DNA from: Persicitalea sp964500445
GTDB lineage: Bacteria > Bacteroidota > Bacteroidia > Cytophagales > Spirosomataceae
Direction of reading: 5' to 3'
Assembly: GCA_964500445.1 (NCBI GenBank)
Contig: CAZCOG010000023.1
Coordinates: 1 to 64,000, forward strand
DNA length: 64,000 nt
Below, one piece after another: positions 44,537 to 53,331 of the stretch. Under the pieces are notes generated by a model. It saw nothing but the letters and a program-made list of their open reading frames with translations, was not told the DNA's origin and made no database searches. The first letter of the stretch is position 1, and each line of letters starts with the position of its first letter. Both the position numbers and the translations under genes were made by a program.

Positions 44537-45430
44537 ATGCGGATTGTTTTAACGGGTAGTTCCGGGAGAGTCGGCAGAGCTATTTATCGGGTGCTGTCGC
44601 CCGGTCATCGGGTCATTGGCATTGACCGATCTCCTTTTTCCACGACGCAGGTTGTGGCTGATTTCGTGGATATGGGACTACTAACCCAACTCCTAAAAGG
44701 AGCTGACGCGGTCATTCATACCGCGGCGCTCCATGCTCCCCATGTGGGTCTGGTTCCGGACGAAGAATTTCAACGGATCAATGTGCTGGGTACCCGTATG
44801 GTAGTGGAAGCGGCCCAAAAGGAGCGGGTACCTCGACTGGTCTTTACCAGTACGACTGCCCTGTTCGGGCAAACAATCAGAGAAGGTGCGTCTGCCTGGG
44901 TGACAGACGAGACGACGCCCAATCCCCGCACGATTTACCATCATACCAAACTGGAAGCAGAAGCCTTGCTGCAGCAGGCAGCCGGTAAAAATCTTGCCGT
45001 TCGGGTGATTCGTATGTCGCGTTGTTTTCCGGAGCAGGCCGATATCATGGCGCTGCACCGCCTGTCCAGAGGTGTGGATGTGCGGGACGTCGCCGCGGCC
45101 CATGTGGCTGCCCTGACCAACGACGGGCCTGATTACCAAAGCTACATTATCTCGGGTAAAACTCCTTTTCAAAAAGAAGACTGCCGACTGCTGGCCACAG
45201 ACCTGGAAAAGGCTATCCAACTCCGGATGCCTGCATTAGCGGACGCTTTTCAGAAACGGGGATGGAAACTCCCGCCTTCCATTGACCGAGTCTACGTATC
45301 GGATCTGGCAGAAAAAGAGCTGGGTTGGGCACCCCGCTATGGCTTTGAGGAGATACTGGACCAACTGGACCGGGCCAGTCTGGAAGTACTACCCGTTCCA
45401 CTGAATGAAAATCTTCTCCCTGATTTGTGA
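44537..45430 (+). CDS. NAD(P)-dependent epimerase/dehydratase (extended SDR)
   Basis: A 297-residue extended short-chain dehydrogenase. The Rossmann motif is TGSSGRVGRAIY near the N terminus, the catalytic Ser/Thr lies in FTSTTALFG (about 108-116), and the YHHTK pair (Tyr and Lys) is near residues 135-139. A C-terminal substrate domain includes VDVRDVAAAHVAAL. Relatives are UDP-sugar epimerases, dTDP-sugar dehydratases and reductases; the substrate cannot be read. It appears monocistronic, with 190 bp of non-coding sequence upstream. Confidence 0.8.
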   Translation: MRIVLTGSSGRVGRAIYRVLSPGHRVIGIDRSPFSTTQVVADFVDMGLLTQLLKGADAVIHTAALHAPHVGLVPDEEFQRINVLGTRMVVEAAQKERVPRLVFTSTTALFGQTIREGASAWVTDETTPNPRTIYHHTKLEAEALLQQAAGKNLAVRVIRMSRCFPEQADIMALHRLSRGVDVRDVAAAHVAALTNDGPDYQSYIISGKTPFQKEDCRLLATDLEKAIQLRMPALADAFQKRGWKLPPSIDRVYVSDLAEKELGWAPRYGFEEILDQLDRASLEVLPVPLNENLLPDL

Positions 45431-45452
45431 TTGACTGGTACTTCTATCGGCT

Positions 45453-45587
45453 TCATACCTCCGACGCTGGAATAAAAACTTGGTTGAGCGTATAGTAGTC
45501 AAAGTACCCCGCTCGTACATTGCCCTCCCATTCTTGCTGTAATCCGCACTCTCCGGTTGTAGAAATGCAACGGTATTCGGGTTGACG
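45453..45587 (-). pseudogene. Possible gene remnant in the intergenic region
   Basis: In the 302-bp gap 45431-45732 a minus-strand frame between TAA (45588-45590) and TGA (45453-45455) encodes 44 residues without a start, with a natural-looking end (NVRAGYFDYYTLNQVFIPAS). It could be the tail of a lost gene or chance. The rest of the gap is AT-rich and probably carries the promoter of the lipoprotein gene at 45733. Confidence 0.3.
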
Positions 45588-45732
45588 TTATGAGTACTTT
45601 TCACCAAAAAACTACGGTGAGCAAAAGGCTGGTCTGAAATTTTTTTCTAAAAATCCACTTTCCTTTCCAACGTATTTGCCTCTACCGGTCTCTATGGTAG
45701 CGAAAACAATTTTTTAACAAATTTTAAAAAGA

Positions 45733-46440
45733 ATGAACAAGAAGCAGAATGTGTGGTTGATGGGTGCTATGATGGGACTGAGTCTGTGGTCCTGCAACCA
45801 GGATGATGACGTGAGTGCGATGAAGAGCGTGGACTCTGACTTTGAACAAACTACCGATGGGTGGTCGGTCGATTTTGCCGATTACGGGGCCGATCAGGAT
45901 AGTACAATATTTGAGTTTGGCTCGGAGATCGCACGGCTGCCCAGCCCGCTGGACACTACCAAAAAAGCGCTCAGAGTACAGAGCCACAACCGTAGCGACG
46001 ATGTGTTTATGTTTTTAAAGAAGAAGGTTTCCGGCCTGGACCCGAATAGTACCTATAACGTTGTCTACGATATCGACCTGGGTACCAATGCGGCCGAAGG
46101 TAGTGTGGGTATCGGTGGTTCCCCCGCCGAATCGGTGTACCTCAAAGCAGGGGCCTCCCCCAATGAGCCGATGGTGAAACTGGTGGACGGCTTCTACGAA
46201 GTTACGATCGACAAGGGACAACAGGCCACCGGAGGTACCGAAATGCCCGTGCTGGGTAATGTGAGTAACGGCAAAGACAGCACGATCTATACCCTGGTGA
46301 AACGGTCCAACGCCGAAGCGCCGGTGAAGGTGAAGCCTAACGCCAACGGCGAGATTTGGCTGTGTGTCGGTACCGATTCGGGTTTCGAGGGCCTCACGAC
46401 CCTTTACTACGACCGGATCAAAGTCACGATTCAGAAGTAG
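45733..46440 (+). CDS. Lipoprotein, beta-rich, unknown function
   Basis: A 235-residue predicted lipoprotein: signal peptide ending MMGLSLWSCNQDD, lipidated at Cys21. The mature part contains SDFEQTTDGWSVDFADYG, a typical opening of carbohydrate-binding or jelly-roll modules in secreted Bacteroidota proteins, then repeated strand-turn patterns ending in TTLYYDRIKVTIQK. It may bind a ligand at the cell surface; no enzyme motif is visible. It has its own terminator at 46469. Confidence 0.72.
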   Translation: MNKKQNVWLMGAMMGLSLWSCNQDDDVSAMKSVDSDFEQTTDGWSVDFADYGADQDSTIFEFGSEIARLPSPLDTTKKALRVQSHNRSDDVFMFLKKKVSGLDPNSTYNVVYDIDLGTNAAEGSVGIGGSPAESVYLKAGASPNEPMVKLVDGFYEVTIDKGQQATGGTEMPVLGNVSNGKDSTIYTLVKRSNAEAPVKVKPNANGEIWLCVGTDSGFEGLTTLYYDRIKVTIQK

Positions 46441-46468
46441 TTCAGAGACTAAAATCAATTTCTTTTTC

Positions 46469-46503
46469 ACTCCGCTATCCTGCTTTGGGTAGCGGAGTTT
46501 TTT
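46469..46503 (+). terminator. Terminator of the 45733 lipoprotein gene
   Basis: ACTCCGCTA (46469-46477) pairs with TAGCGGAGT (46490-46498), with a small bulge in the inner part, followed by a run of six T. Confidence 0.82.
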
Positions 46504-46918
46504 ATATGCCTGAGATATAGAATTGGGCGTTGTAGCCAACCATCGTGGGACTGGTCGTCGGCGGCTTATTACCATTGGTGTGCAGTCTTGCAGACTAGGG
46601 ACAACGGCGCACCACGATGACCGGTGGAAGGCTACGGCGAACTAGGATTATTGAAGGTTAAGAATGTAATCTAGCTTTCCTCTGATTTCTTCGTCGATCT
46701 CCATCGGTTCAAGAAGCGAAATCAGTTGATAGTAGTCGCGTTTATAAAAATCCTGTGGAAGACCAAGGCGTTTATAGAATTCTGGAAAAATATCATCCAA
46801 CCAATCATCGGAAAGTTTTTGATCATCCCAAAAGGAATTTGATAAATCTCACGCTGCCGCCAGTTTGTAACTGGTGGATGAACATAAAGCAAGTCTACGA
46901 CTTGCACAATATATCTTG
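46504..46918. other. Gene debris between the lipoprotein gene and the gcvP remnant
   Basis: No intact gene. Two start-less minus-strand frames look like old coding sequence: one ends near 46645 with DFYKRDYYQLISLLEPMEID followed by EIRGKLDYILNLQ and is cut upstream by a stop near 46845; the other ends near 46505 with PTTSPTMVGYNAQFYISGI. The first joins, by a frameshift, a frame reading VVDLLYVHPPVTNWRQREIY. I cannot name the source genes. Confidence 0.4.
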
Positions 46919-46919
46919 C

Positions 46920-47006
46920 GCCTCCACATACCCCTCTCAGGAATACACGCACAAATCAAATTCTGATCATCGTAGGCGCTATCCACGCGGCCAGAACTTG
47001 TTGAAG
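46920..47006 (-). pseudogene. Degraded copy of the gcvP 3' end
   Basis: This segment aligns with 47699-47797 at roughly 80-85% identity by eye, with a 1-bp and an 11-bp deletion (the latter between CGG microhomologies). On the minus strand it still reads FNKFWP and, in another frame, RVDSAYDDQNLICACIPE, as in the C terminus of intact glycine dehydrogenase. It is non-functional and lies just beyond the toxin-antitoxin pair that separates it from real gcvP. Confidence 0.8.
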
Positions 47007-47016
47007 TAAAAAGCAC

Positions 47017-47394
47017 TTAGAGTAACCTAACTCGTACATTAACAAGCCCTCCCGAATTTTTCGCCGTAACAATAAAGGGCGGCGTAAGTTCTTGAAGTTG
47101 GAAAAGTACCTTTAACGAAGTAATAGTATGATGCTGGGCGATGTGTCCCGGCTTCAAATACACAATCCCATAAATAGGCTGCCGGGCGGCAATAGCCAGC
47201 GTACCGAAGTCGCTATCCTGCGTGATGACGACTCGTTGCTGTTTGACGGCTAAGTCGAGCAGGAAAGAATCCCGCCGACCGCTCAGCAGGTTTTCCTTCA
47301 CGTCGAAAACATCCAACTGACAATCCCTGAGAAACTGAACCACGTCGGAACTGATGTTCTCATCAGTCAAAAACTTACATTCGGAAAGCTTCAC
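47017..47394 (-). CDS. DUF5615 PIN-like toxin
   Basis: A 125-residue PIN-like protein of the DUF5615/Mut7-C type. It starts KFLTDENISSDVVQFLRD, with D and E as probable metal ligands, and has VVITQDSDFGTLA in the middle, the second acidic cluster of the nuclease site. PIN-like toxins are usually RNases. The ATG overlaps the stop of the DUF433 gene by 4 bp (47391-47394), the standard layout of this antitoxin-toxin type. It sits between gcvP and a degraded copy of its 3' end. Confidence 0.8.
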   Translation of the reverse strand: MKLSECKFLTDENISSDVVQFLRDCQLDVFDVKENLLSGRRDSFLLDLAVKQQRVVITQDSDFGTLAIAARQPIYGIVYLKPGHIAQHHTITSLKVLFQLQELTPPFIVTAKNSGGLVNVRVRLL

Positions 47395-47624
47395 ACGACT
47401 GGGGCCATTTCATAAAACGCATCGTTTCGCAGGTTGTACGCGGCAAACGAAACAGCCTGCTGAATAGCTTCAACAGATAAATGCGGATAAACTTCGGCAA
47501 TCTGGCTAACAGAACCGCCGGATACGATTAGCTCTAAAATGAACTCTACGCTAATCCTGGTACCCTTAATAACAGGTTTGCCCCCCAGAATGTCAGGGTC
47601 GGAAGTAATATGTGGGAAATTCAT
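47391..47624 (-). CDS. DUF433 antitoxin
   Basis: A 77-residue DUF433 protein with the family start HITSDPDILGGKPVIKGTRI followed by VEFILELIVSGGSVSQIAEVYPHLS, a winged-HTH-like DNA-binding fold. DUF433 proteins pair with DUF5615 PIN-like toxins and are considered the antitoxins and autoregulators. The downstream toxin gene overlaps by 4 bp. The leader toward gcvP is only about 58 bp. Confidence 0.82.
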   Translation of the reverse strand: MNFPHITSDPDILGGKPVIKGTRISVEFILELIVSGGSVSQIAEVYPHLSVEAIQQAVSFAAYNLRNDAFYEMAPVV

Positions 47625-47682
47625 AATTGATCAGTTTTCCAGCAAATTAAAGGTTTCCGACCCAGTTTCCAAACGCTCTACC

Positions 47683-50571
47683 TCACTCCGCTACTTCCGC
47701 CTCCGCGTACTCCTCCACCGGAATACAGGCACAGATCAAATTCCGGTCACCATACGCGCTATCCACGCGGCTGACGCTCGGCCAGAACTTGTTAAAGCGC
47801 AGGGCGGGCAGTGGAAAGGCCGCTTTTTCGCGGGAGTAGGGTCGGTTCCAGTTGTCGGCCAGTACCACGCGGGAGGTGTGCGGCGCGTGTTTCAGGACGT
47901 TTTCGGCGCGGTCGGCGGTACCCTCTTCTACCTCGCGGATTTCCTGGCGGATGGCCAGCATCGTGTCGCAGAAGCGGTCGAGTTCGGCCTTGGACTCCGA
48001 TTCCGTCGGCTCGATCATCAAAGTACCCGCCACCGGGAATGATAAAGTCGGTGCGTGATAGCCGTAGTCCATAAGGCGCTTGGCGATGTCCTCAGCCTCG
48101 ATGCCCGCGGCTTTGAACGGACGGCAGTCGAGAATCATTTCGTGGGCGCAGCGGCCGTTGGCTCCGGTATAAAGTACCTTGAAGTCATCGCGAAGGCGTT
48201 CCTTGATGTAGTTGGCATTCAGGATCGCCATTTTGGTGGCGTTGGTCAGGCCCGCGCTGCCCATCATCGCGATGTAAGCGTAGGAAATCGTGAGGATGCT
48301 CGCGCTGCCGTAAGGTGCCGCCGACACCGCCCCGGCCTTACCCACGTGGGTACCCTGACTCACGTGCTTCGGCAGGAAGGGTACTAATTGCTCAGCCACG
48401 CCGATAGGCCCCATGCCGGGACCACCACCACCGTGCGGAATGCAGAAAGTCTTGTGCAGGTTGAGGTGGCAGACGTCCGCCCCAATCAAACCCGGACTCG
48501 TCAGGCCGACCTGGGCATTCATGTTCGCGCCGTCCATGTACACCTGTCCGCCGTGCTCGTGGATCAGGGCGCATATTTCCTTGATACTTTCTTCAAAAAC
48601 GCCGTGCGTAGACGGGTAGGTAACCATCAGACAGGCGAGTTGGTCGCTGTACTGCTCGGCCTTCGTCCGCAGATCGGCGACGTCGATATTGCCGCGCTCG
48701 TCACACTTGGTCACCACGACTTTCATGCCCGCCATCACCGCCGAGGCGGGATTGGTACCGTGCGCCGACGATGGGATCAGGGCCACATTGCGGTGGCTGT
48801 CGCCCCGGCTTTCGTGGTAGGCGCGGATCACCATCAGGCCCGCGTACTCGCCCTGCGCGCCGGAGTTGGGTTGCAGCGACATGGCGGCAAAGCCCGTGAT
48901 TTCGCACAGCCAGGCGTTCAGCTCCTCAAACATAATCTGGTAGCCGCGTGCCTGCTCCACAGGCGCAAAAGGGTGCATTGCGCCGAATTCTGGCCAGGTC
49001 ACGGGAATCATTTCCGCCGTGGCGTTGAGTTTCATGGTGCAACTACCCAGCGAAATCATGGAATGCACCAGCGACAAATCCTTGTTTTCCAAAGATTTGA
49101 GGTACCGCAACATCTCGTGTTCGGTATGGTGCGTATTGAACACCGGATGAGTTAGGTAAGGCGCGTGGCGGGTAAGATTTTCAGGGAAAGTGATTTCCAT
49201 TTCCTCCTCGATCACCATTTCGCCTGCAAAACCGGACACCTCAGCGAACAGGTTCAACAAATTAATAACGTCGTCGAAGGTCTTGGCCTCGTCAAACGAC
49301 ACGCTCACGCGGTTGTCGGGGAAGGGATAATGCCGCAGGTTGACCCCCCACTTGCCCGATTCTTCTTTCAGCTTTTTGGCCAAAGCCGTCTGAATCGTGA
49401 CCGTATCAAAGTACTCCTCGGTCGTGACGTGAAAATTGAATTTCTTGATCGTCTCGGCGAACAATTTGGCCAGGCCGTGCGTCTTGGCGGCGATGGCTTT
49501 CAGACCTTTAGGGCCGTGATAGACCGCGTAGGCTCCGGCCATGACGGCCAACAGTACCTGCGCGGTACAGATATTAGACGTGGCCTTTTCGCGGCGGATA
49601 TGCTGCTCACGAGTTTGCAGGGCCATGCGCAGGGCACGATTTCCCTCGGCATCGACCGACACGCCGATGATGCGGCCGGGTAGTTGGCGCTTGAAGGCAT
49701 CTTTGGTGGCAAAAAATGCCGCATGTGGTCCGCCGTAGCCCATCGGCACGCCGAAACGCTGCGCCGAGCCGACGACTACATCGGCGCCCATTTCACCGGG
49801 AGATTTAAGTAAAGTTAACGCCAACAAGTCGGCGGCTACCGCTACCGTCAGGTCCAGATCGTGGGCGGCGGCGATGAAACCAGTGTAATCAAAAACCTGA
49901 CCATTGGTTGCGGGGTACTGTACCAACGCCCCAAACAAATTCTCCTGCGTCAGGTCGGTGGTGCGGTGGTTACCGATGAGTAGTTTGATACCCACGGGCG
50001 TCGCACGGGTGAAAAGCAGGTCGATGGTCTGCGGGTGGCAGAGGTCCGAGACGAAGAAGGTATCGGCGGCTTTCTTGTTGGCGGGCCGGGCGGCGTAGAG
50101 CATCGTCATAGCTTCGGCGGCGGCAGTAGCTTCGTCCAGCAGCGAAGCGTTGGCGATTTCCATGCCCGTCAGTTCGGTGACGACAGTTTGGAAATTAAGC
50201 AGCATTTCGAGCCGTCCCTGCGCGATTTCGGCCTGATAAGGTGTGTAGGCCGTGTACCAGCCCGGATTTTCCAGAACATTCCGTAGGATCACATTGGGCG
50301 TGATGGTGTCGTAGTAGCCTTGCCCGATGTACGATTTCAGAATAGCATTCTCACTGGCCATGCGCTTGAAACCCCGCAAAAAGGCACGCTCCGAGCGGGC
50401 GGGGGGTAGTTTTAGCGGCTCCGCCATACGGATGCCCGCCGGGACGGTCTGGTCGATGAGTTCGTCTAGGGAATTTACGCCCAGCGTTTGCAGCATTTCG
50501 CTGAGTTCCTGTTCGTCTTTGCCGTGGTGGCGGCTTTCAAATTTTTCCTGAGCCTGGAGATTGATTTTCAT
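47683..50571 (-). CDS. gcvP: Glycine dehydrogenase (decarboxylating), P protein
   Basis: A 962-residue single-chain P protein of the glycine cleavage system. It decarboxylates glycine with PLP and passes the aminomethyl group to the lipoyl arm of the H protein. The PLP lysine is K707 in NLHKTFCIPHGGGGPG. The N-terminal half (about 1-450) is the catalytically inactive homologous subunit, with QTREQHIRREKATSNICTAQ in place. The C terminus ends CIPVEEYAEAEVAE. Other gcv genes are not in the window. The 3' end is duplicated as a remnant at 46920-47006. Confidence 0.96.
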   Translation of the reverse strand: MKINLQAQEKFESRHHGKDEQELSEMLQTLGVNSLDELIDQTVPAGIRMAEPLKLPPARSERAFLRGFKRMASENAILKSYIGQGYYDTITPNVILRNVLENPGWYTAYTPYQAEIAQGRLEMLLNFQTVVTELTGMEIANASLLDEATAAAEAMTMLYAARPANKKAADTFFVSDLCHPQTIDLLFTRATPVGIKLLIGNHRTTDLTQENLFGALVQYPATNGQVFDYTGFIAAAHDLDLTVAVAADLLALTLLKSPGEMGADVVVGSAQRFGVPMGYGGPHAAFFATKDAFKRQLPGRIIGVSVDAEGNRALRMALQTREQHIRREKATSNICTAQVLLAVMAGAYAVYHGPKGLKAIAAKTHGLAKLFAETIKKFNFHVTTEEYFDTVTIQTALAKKLKEESGKWGVNLRHYPFPDNRVSVSFDEAKTFDDVINLLNLFAEVSGFAGEMVIEEEMEITFPENLTRHAPYLTHPVFNTHHTEHEMLRYLKSLENKDLSLVHSMISLGSCTMKLNATAEMIPVTWPEFGAMHPFAPVEQARGYQIMFEELNAWLCEITGFAAMSLQPNSGAQGEYAGLMVIRAYHESRGDSHRNVALIPSSAHGTNPASAVMAGMKVVVTKCDERGNIDVADLRTKAEQYSDQLACLMVTYPSTHGVFEESIKEICALIHEHGGQVYMDGANMNAQVGLTSPGLIGADVCHLNLHKTFCIPHGGGGPGMGPIGVAEQLVPFLPKHVSQGTHVGKAGAVSAAPYGSASILTISYAYIAMMGSAGLTNATKMAILNANYIKERLRDDFKVLYTGANGRCAHEMILDCRPFKAAGIEAEDIAKRLMDYGYHAPTLSFPVAGTLMIEPTESESKAELDRFCDTMLAIRQEIREVEEGTADRAENVLKHAPHTSRVVLADNWNRPYSREKAAFPLPALRFNKFWPSVSRVDSAYGDRNLICACIPVEEYAEAEVAE

Positions 50572-50820
50572 GCTTTATCAGATACTGGACGCTGGATTTT
50601 GGGTAGTATGCCGCCAAAGCGGTTGGCTGTTTGAGTTTAAAAAACAAAAGTAGGGAAAGTATTGATTTGCCTTAGAGTCATTGCCAGACAAATAATTAAG
50701 AAGGTAACATTTTGTTTTTGAAAGAAGTTTTACAAACACTTATTGAGTTTAAGTTTTAATTTGTTACATACTCTTTTTTGTTATAAATTGTAAAGGGGTC
50801 ACAATTCAGAATCAGTTATT

Positions 50821-51195
50821 ATGAGTACAAAAAACATATTATTTTTAATAACACTCTTTCTATCAATAGGTTGTAAAAATAAAAAGAGTGAAATAGATTT
50901 TAATCGGGAAACCTATTTTGTTGGGAAGTGGGAAGTTAATAGACCTACACCTGTTGAAATGAAGAAACCTATTCCAATAATTGTAGACTTTATCAGAGAT
51001 GGCGTATTTGAGCTAAATATTAAAGATTCTGATCCCTCCTTGCCTCTCCCAAAGCGTCGCTGGTTCTACAATTCTGATAAAAAGGAACTAACTCTTTTTA
51101 ACGCAGAGGTATATTTAATTGAGACTCAACAAATAGACTCGTTCACAGCAAAACAACAGTCTACAGGAGTGATATTATTGTTTAATCGAAAGTAG
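50821..51195 (+). CDS. Small lipoprotein, unknown
   Basis: A 124-residue predicted lipoprotein (lipobox LSIGC, Cys18) with a compact beta-rich domain: TYFVGKWEVNR, PIIVDFIRDGVFELNI, RRWFYNSDKKELTLF. This resembles lipocalin-like small lipoproteins, but I do not recognise a family. The gene and its 250-bp leader are markedly AT-rich compared with gcvP, suggesting later acquisition. Confidence 0.68.
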   Translation: MSTKNILFLITLFLSIGCKNKKSEIDFNRETYFVGKWEVNRPTPVEMKKPIPIIVDFIRDGVFELNIKDSDPSLPLPKRRWFYNSDKKELTLFNAEVYLIETQQIDSFTAKQQSTGVILLFNRK

Positions 51196-51225
51196 ACTCT
51201 TGCCTTTCCAAAAGGGACATGACAT

Positions 51226-51252
51226 AAAAAAGCCCCGGAAAAATTCCGGGGC
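51226..51252 (-). terminator. Terminator of the small basic secreted protein gene
   Basis: GCCCCGGAA (51232-51240) and TTCCGGGGC (51244-51252) form a perfect 9-bp stem with a 3-nt loop. On the minus strand it is followed by TTTTTT. It lies 26 bp after the stop at 51279. Confidence 0.85.
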
Positions 51253-51278
51253 GCAATACTATTTTTTCGAAGGTTATT

Positions 51279-51518
51279 TCAAGTATTGGGGCAGCCGCAG
51301 CTGCTCTTACGCTTGAAGATGCCGAGAAATTTCTTGCTGCGGGGCTTCTTATAGCCTTTGTACTTCTTGCGTCTTTTCTTTTTATTCTTGCCAAATAACC
51401 CCATCTCTGTCTTGGCAATAGATACCGCCGGTGAAGCGACTGCACGCGCTTCGGCCTCTACGCCAAATCCAACGAGCATCCAGCCGGAAAGTAAGAATAT
51501 GATAAGTTTCTTGTTCAT
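51279..51518 (-). CDS. Small, very basic secreted protein
   Basis: A 79-residue exported protein (start at MNKKLIIFLL; three codons upstream, a second ATG is possible). After the signal peptide (to about VEAEA) the mature part is extremely Lys/Arg-rich (KNKKKRRKKYKGYKKPRSKK) with aromatic and glycine residues, and ends in CGCPNT. I know no family with a proven function. The charge would let it bind LPS, DNA or polyphosphate. It has its own terminator. The composition also occurs in antimicrobial peptides, without further support here. Confidence 0.6.
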   Translation of the reverse strand: MNKKLIIFLLSGWMLVGFGVEAEARAVASPAVSIAKTEMGLFGKNKKKRRKKYKGYKKPRSKKFLGIFKRKSSCGCPNT

Positions 51519-51664
51519 AGTTTTCAATGTCTTGGAGGTAAATCCTTTCTATTGCAACGTGTTGATAGCAATTTTATTCTTGGAAGCGAGCGACAAAACT
51601 TGAAATCGACAAAGTCACAGAGTGGCTCTGCTAGCCTCACTTTATCGTCCGGTGGCTTTCTCGA

Positions 51665-52921
51665 CTACCCCCGCACCAATTCCAATATCGTAATCTCCGG
51701 CAAAATCCCCACGCGTCCAGGATAGCCTAGGTACCCAAAACCCCGGTTGACGTACAAATGCTGGTTTTCTTCTGTATAAAGTCCCGCCCATTCCTTGTAA
51801 CGGTACTGCACCGGACTCCACTTAAAGCCGGGCAACTCTACCCCAAACTGCATTCCGTGCGTGTGACCAGCTAGGGCAAGGTCGATGTCTTTGAAGTTGG
51901 GCCGCACCTGCGCCTGCCAGTGGCTGGGATCGTGCGAAAGCAGAATTTTGACCGGATAATCTTCCGCGCCCCGGTACGCCTTGGCCAGATCGCCGTACTT
52001 GGCGAAGCCACCCGCGCCCCAGTTCTGGATGCCTATCAGGCCAATTTCGGCTCCATCCACACGGATGGGGCGGTTTTCGTCGAGCATTAGGTTCCAGCCC
52101 ATTTCCTTGTGGGCAGCGGCCAGGTCTTCGAGATTTTTACGCTTGGCAGCGGCATTCTCGAAGGGCTGGTAGTCGCCGTAGTCGTGATTGCCAAAGATGG
52201 AATGAACGCCAAGCGGGGCCTTTACTTTGCTGAAAACGTCAATATAATCCTTCACCTCGTAGGCGCGGTCGTTGACCAGATCGCCCGTAAAAAAAGCAAT
52301 GTCCGGTTTTTCTTTGAGCAGCATTTCCACGCCCCCTTTTACCGCCGTTTTATTGAAGAAACTACCCGAGTGGATATCGGAAAGCTGCGCGATGCGGATC
52401 CCGTCAAATTCTCTGGGCAAATTCTTCAAAACTACCTTCACCCGCCGAATGCGGTAGTCGTGCGCTCCCGATATAATGCCATAGGCAAAAGTACCCAGCA
52501 AACTCCCCCCCGCGATGAGCGCGGTAGCCGACAAAAATTCCGAACGCGGAATGCGCGGGGCCGCCGGATCGGCCGGTGCAGGTGCCACCGAGGGCGCAAA
52601 CCAGCTAACTACCCACTGAGACAAACGACGGATATCGTCCACCAGCAGAAAAAGTACCGCGAATAGCTTGGACAAGTAGGGAATGGCAATGCCTGCAAAG
52701 ACAAAGTTGCGCACTGTTTTGTTAAAATAATCCGGCGGGAGTAGCTGCACGATAATATACGCGCCCAACGTCAGGGCGGTGAAAGTCCAGTAAATTCCCG
52801 TCACCCAGCGCTGGGTACTTTCGGAGGAAGAGCGAATCAGGGTGCGGACGGCTTGCCAGACATACCAGTCGATGGCGAAAAAAATGAAAGTAAGTATGAT
52901 AAAGAAAAAGGAACGGTTCAT
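51665..52921 (-). CDS. Membrane-anchored metallophosphoesterase, YkuE-like
   Basis: A 418-residue protein: three or four transmembrane helices in the first 110 residues, a Pro/Ala linker, a further helix (about 130-150), and a calcineurin-like phosphoesterase domain (about 165-415). The metal motifs are complete: LSDIHSG, FTGDLVND, GNHDYGD, LLSHDP and AGHTHGMQFG. YkuE-type enzymes are outward-facing and can act on phospholipid or lipid A head groups such as UDP-diacylglucosamine, or on phosphodiesters. The substrate here is unknown. Confidence 0.82.
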   Translation of the reverse strand: MNRSFFFIILTFIFFAIDWYVWQAVRTLIRSSSESTQRWVTGIYWTFTALTLGAYIIVQLLPPDYFNKTVRNFVFAGIAIPYLSKLFAVLFLLVDDIRRLSQWVVSWFAPSVAPAPADPAAPRIPRSEFLSATALIAGGSLLGTFAYGIISGAHDYRIRRVKVVLKNLPREFDGIRIAQLSDIHSGSFFNKTAVKGGVEMLLKEKPDIAFFTGDLVNDRAYEVKDYIDVFSKVKAPLGVHSIFGNHDYGDYQPFENAAAKRKNLEDLAAAHKEMGWNLMLDENRPIRVDGAEIGLIGIQNWGAGGFAKYGDLAKAYRGAEDYPVKILLSHDPSHWQAQVRPNFKDIDLALAGHTHGMQFGVELPGFKWSPVQYRYKEWAGLYTEENQHLYVNRGFGYLGYPGRVGILPEITILELVRG

Positions 52922-53046
52922 CGGATTAAAAAAGAGGTATAGCGCACCGGAATTTCGGCACGTTGCTATAAACGCCGGAATGGTTTTTCTTGTTCAATCC
53001 CTGAATGAGCCAGTTTCAAACGGATTAAAAACCGGATAGAAGTCGG

Positions 53047-53073
53047 TTGAGCACCCGTAAACGGGTAGTTTTG
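53047..53073 (+). promoter_or_regulatory. Candidate promoter TTG-N16-TAGTTTTG
   Basis: TTG at 53047-53049 and TAGTTTTG at 53066-53073 fit the Bacteroidota -33/-7 pattern with slightly short spacing, 24 bp before the start of the small gene at 53097. Confidence 0.45.
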
Positions 53074-53096
53074 TTTTTATAAAACCACAGGAAGAT

Positions 53097-53318
53097 ATGC
53101 CTACATTCGATTTCAAACGCTACCATATTCGCTCCATCAATGCCGCTTCCGGCGAAGAACGCGCGGCCATCAATCAGGAATTGAAGGATCTGTACGCTTC
53201 GCTTTCGGAGGCAGACAAGAAAGATTTCAACGAGCAATTGCAGGAATTTCTGGCAAAAGAAAGGGCGCGGCTGAAAAGTGATCTCGAAGCGGTAAGGGGG
53301 ATGGGTGGGGAGAATTGA
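53097..53318 (+). CDS. Small helical hypothetical protein
   Basis: A 73-residue cytoplasmic, charged, probably all-helical protein (EERAAINQELKDLYASLSEA, then DFNEQLQEFLAKERARLKSD). It has a plausible promoter and AGGAAG upstream of the ATG, and codon use like its neighbours. Short proteins of this kind are conserved in Cytophagales. I can assign no function. Confidence 0.6.
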   Translation: MPTFDFKRYHIRSINAASGEERAAINQELKDLYASLSEADKKDFNEQLQEFLAKERARLKSDLEAVRGMGGEN

Positions 53319-53331
53319 TTGGTCGAGCGGC

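Noticed and set aside
46722..46952. Minus-strand 76-codon frame as a real small gene
   Set aside because: Its start lies in the degraded gcvP copy and it crosses the frameshifted debris, so it is an artefact of fused remnants.
48388..49155. Plus-strand frame of 255 codons inside gcvP
   Set aside because: His/Arg/Val-rich translation with no domain features, lying entirely within the well-conserved glycine dehydrogenase gene.
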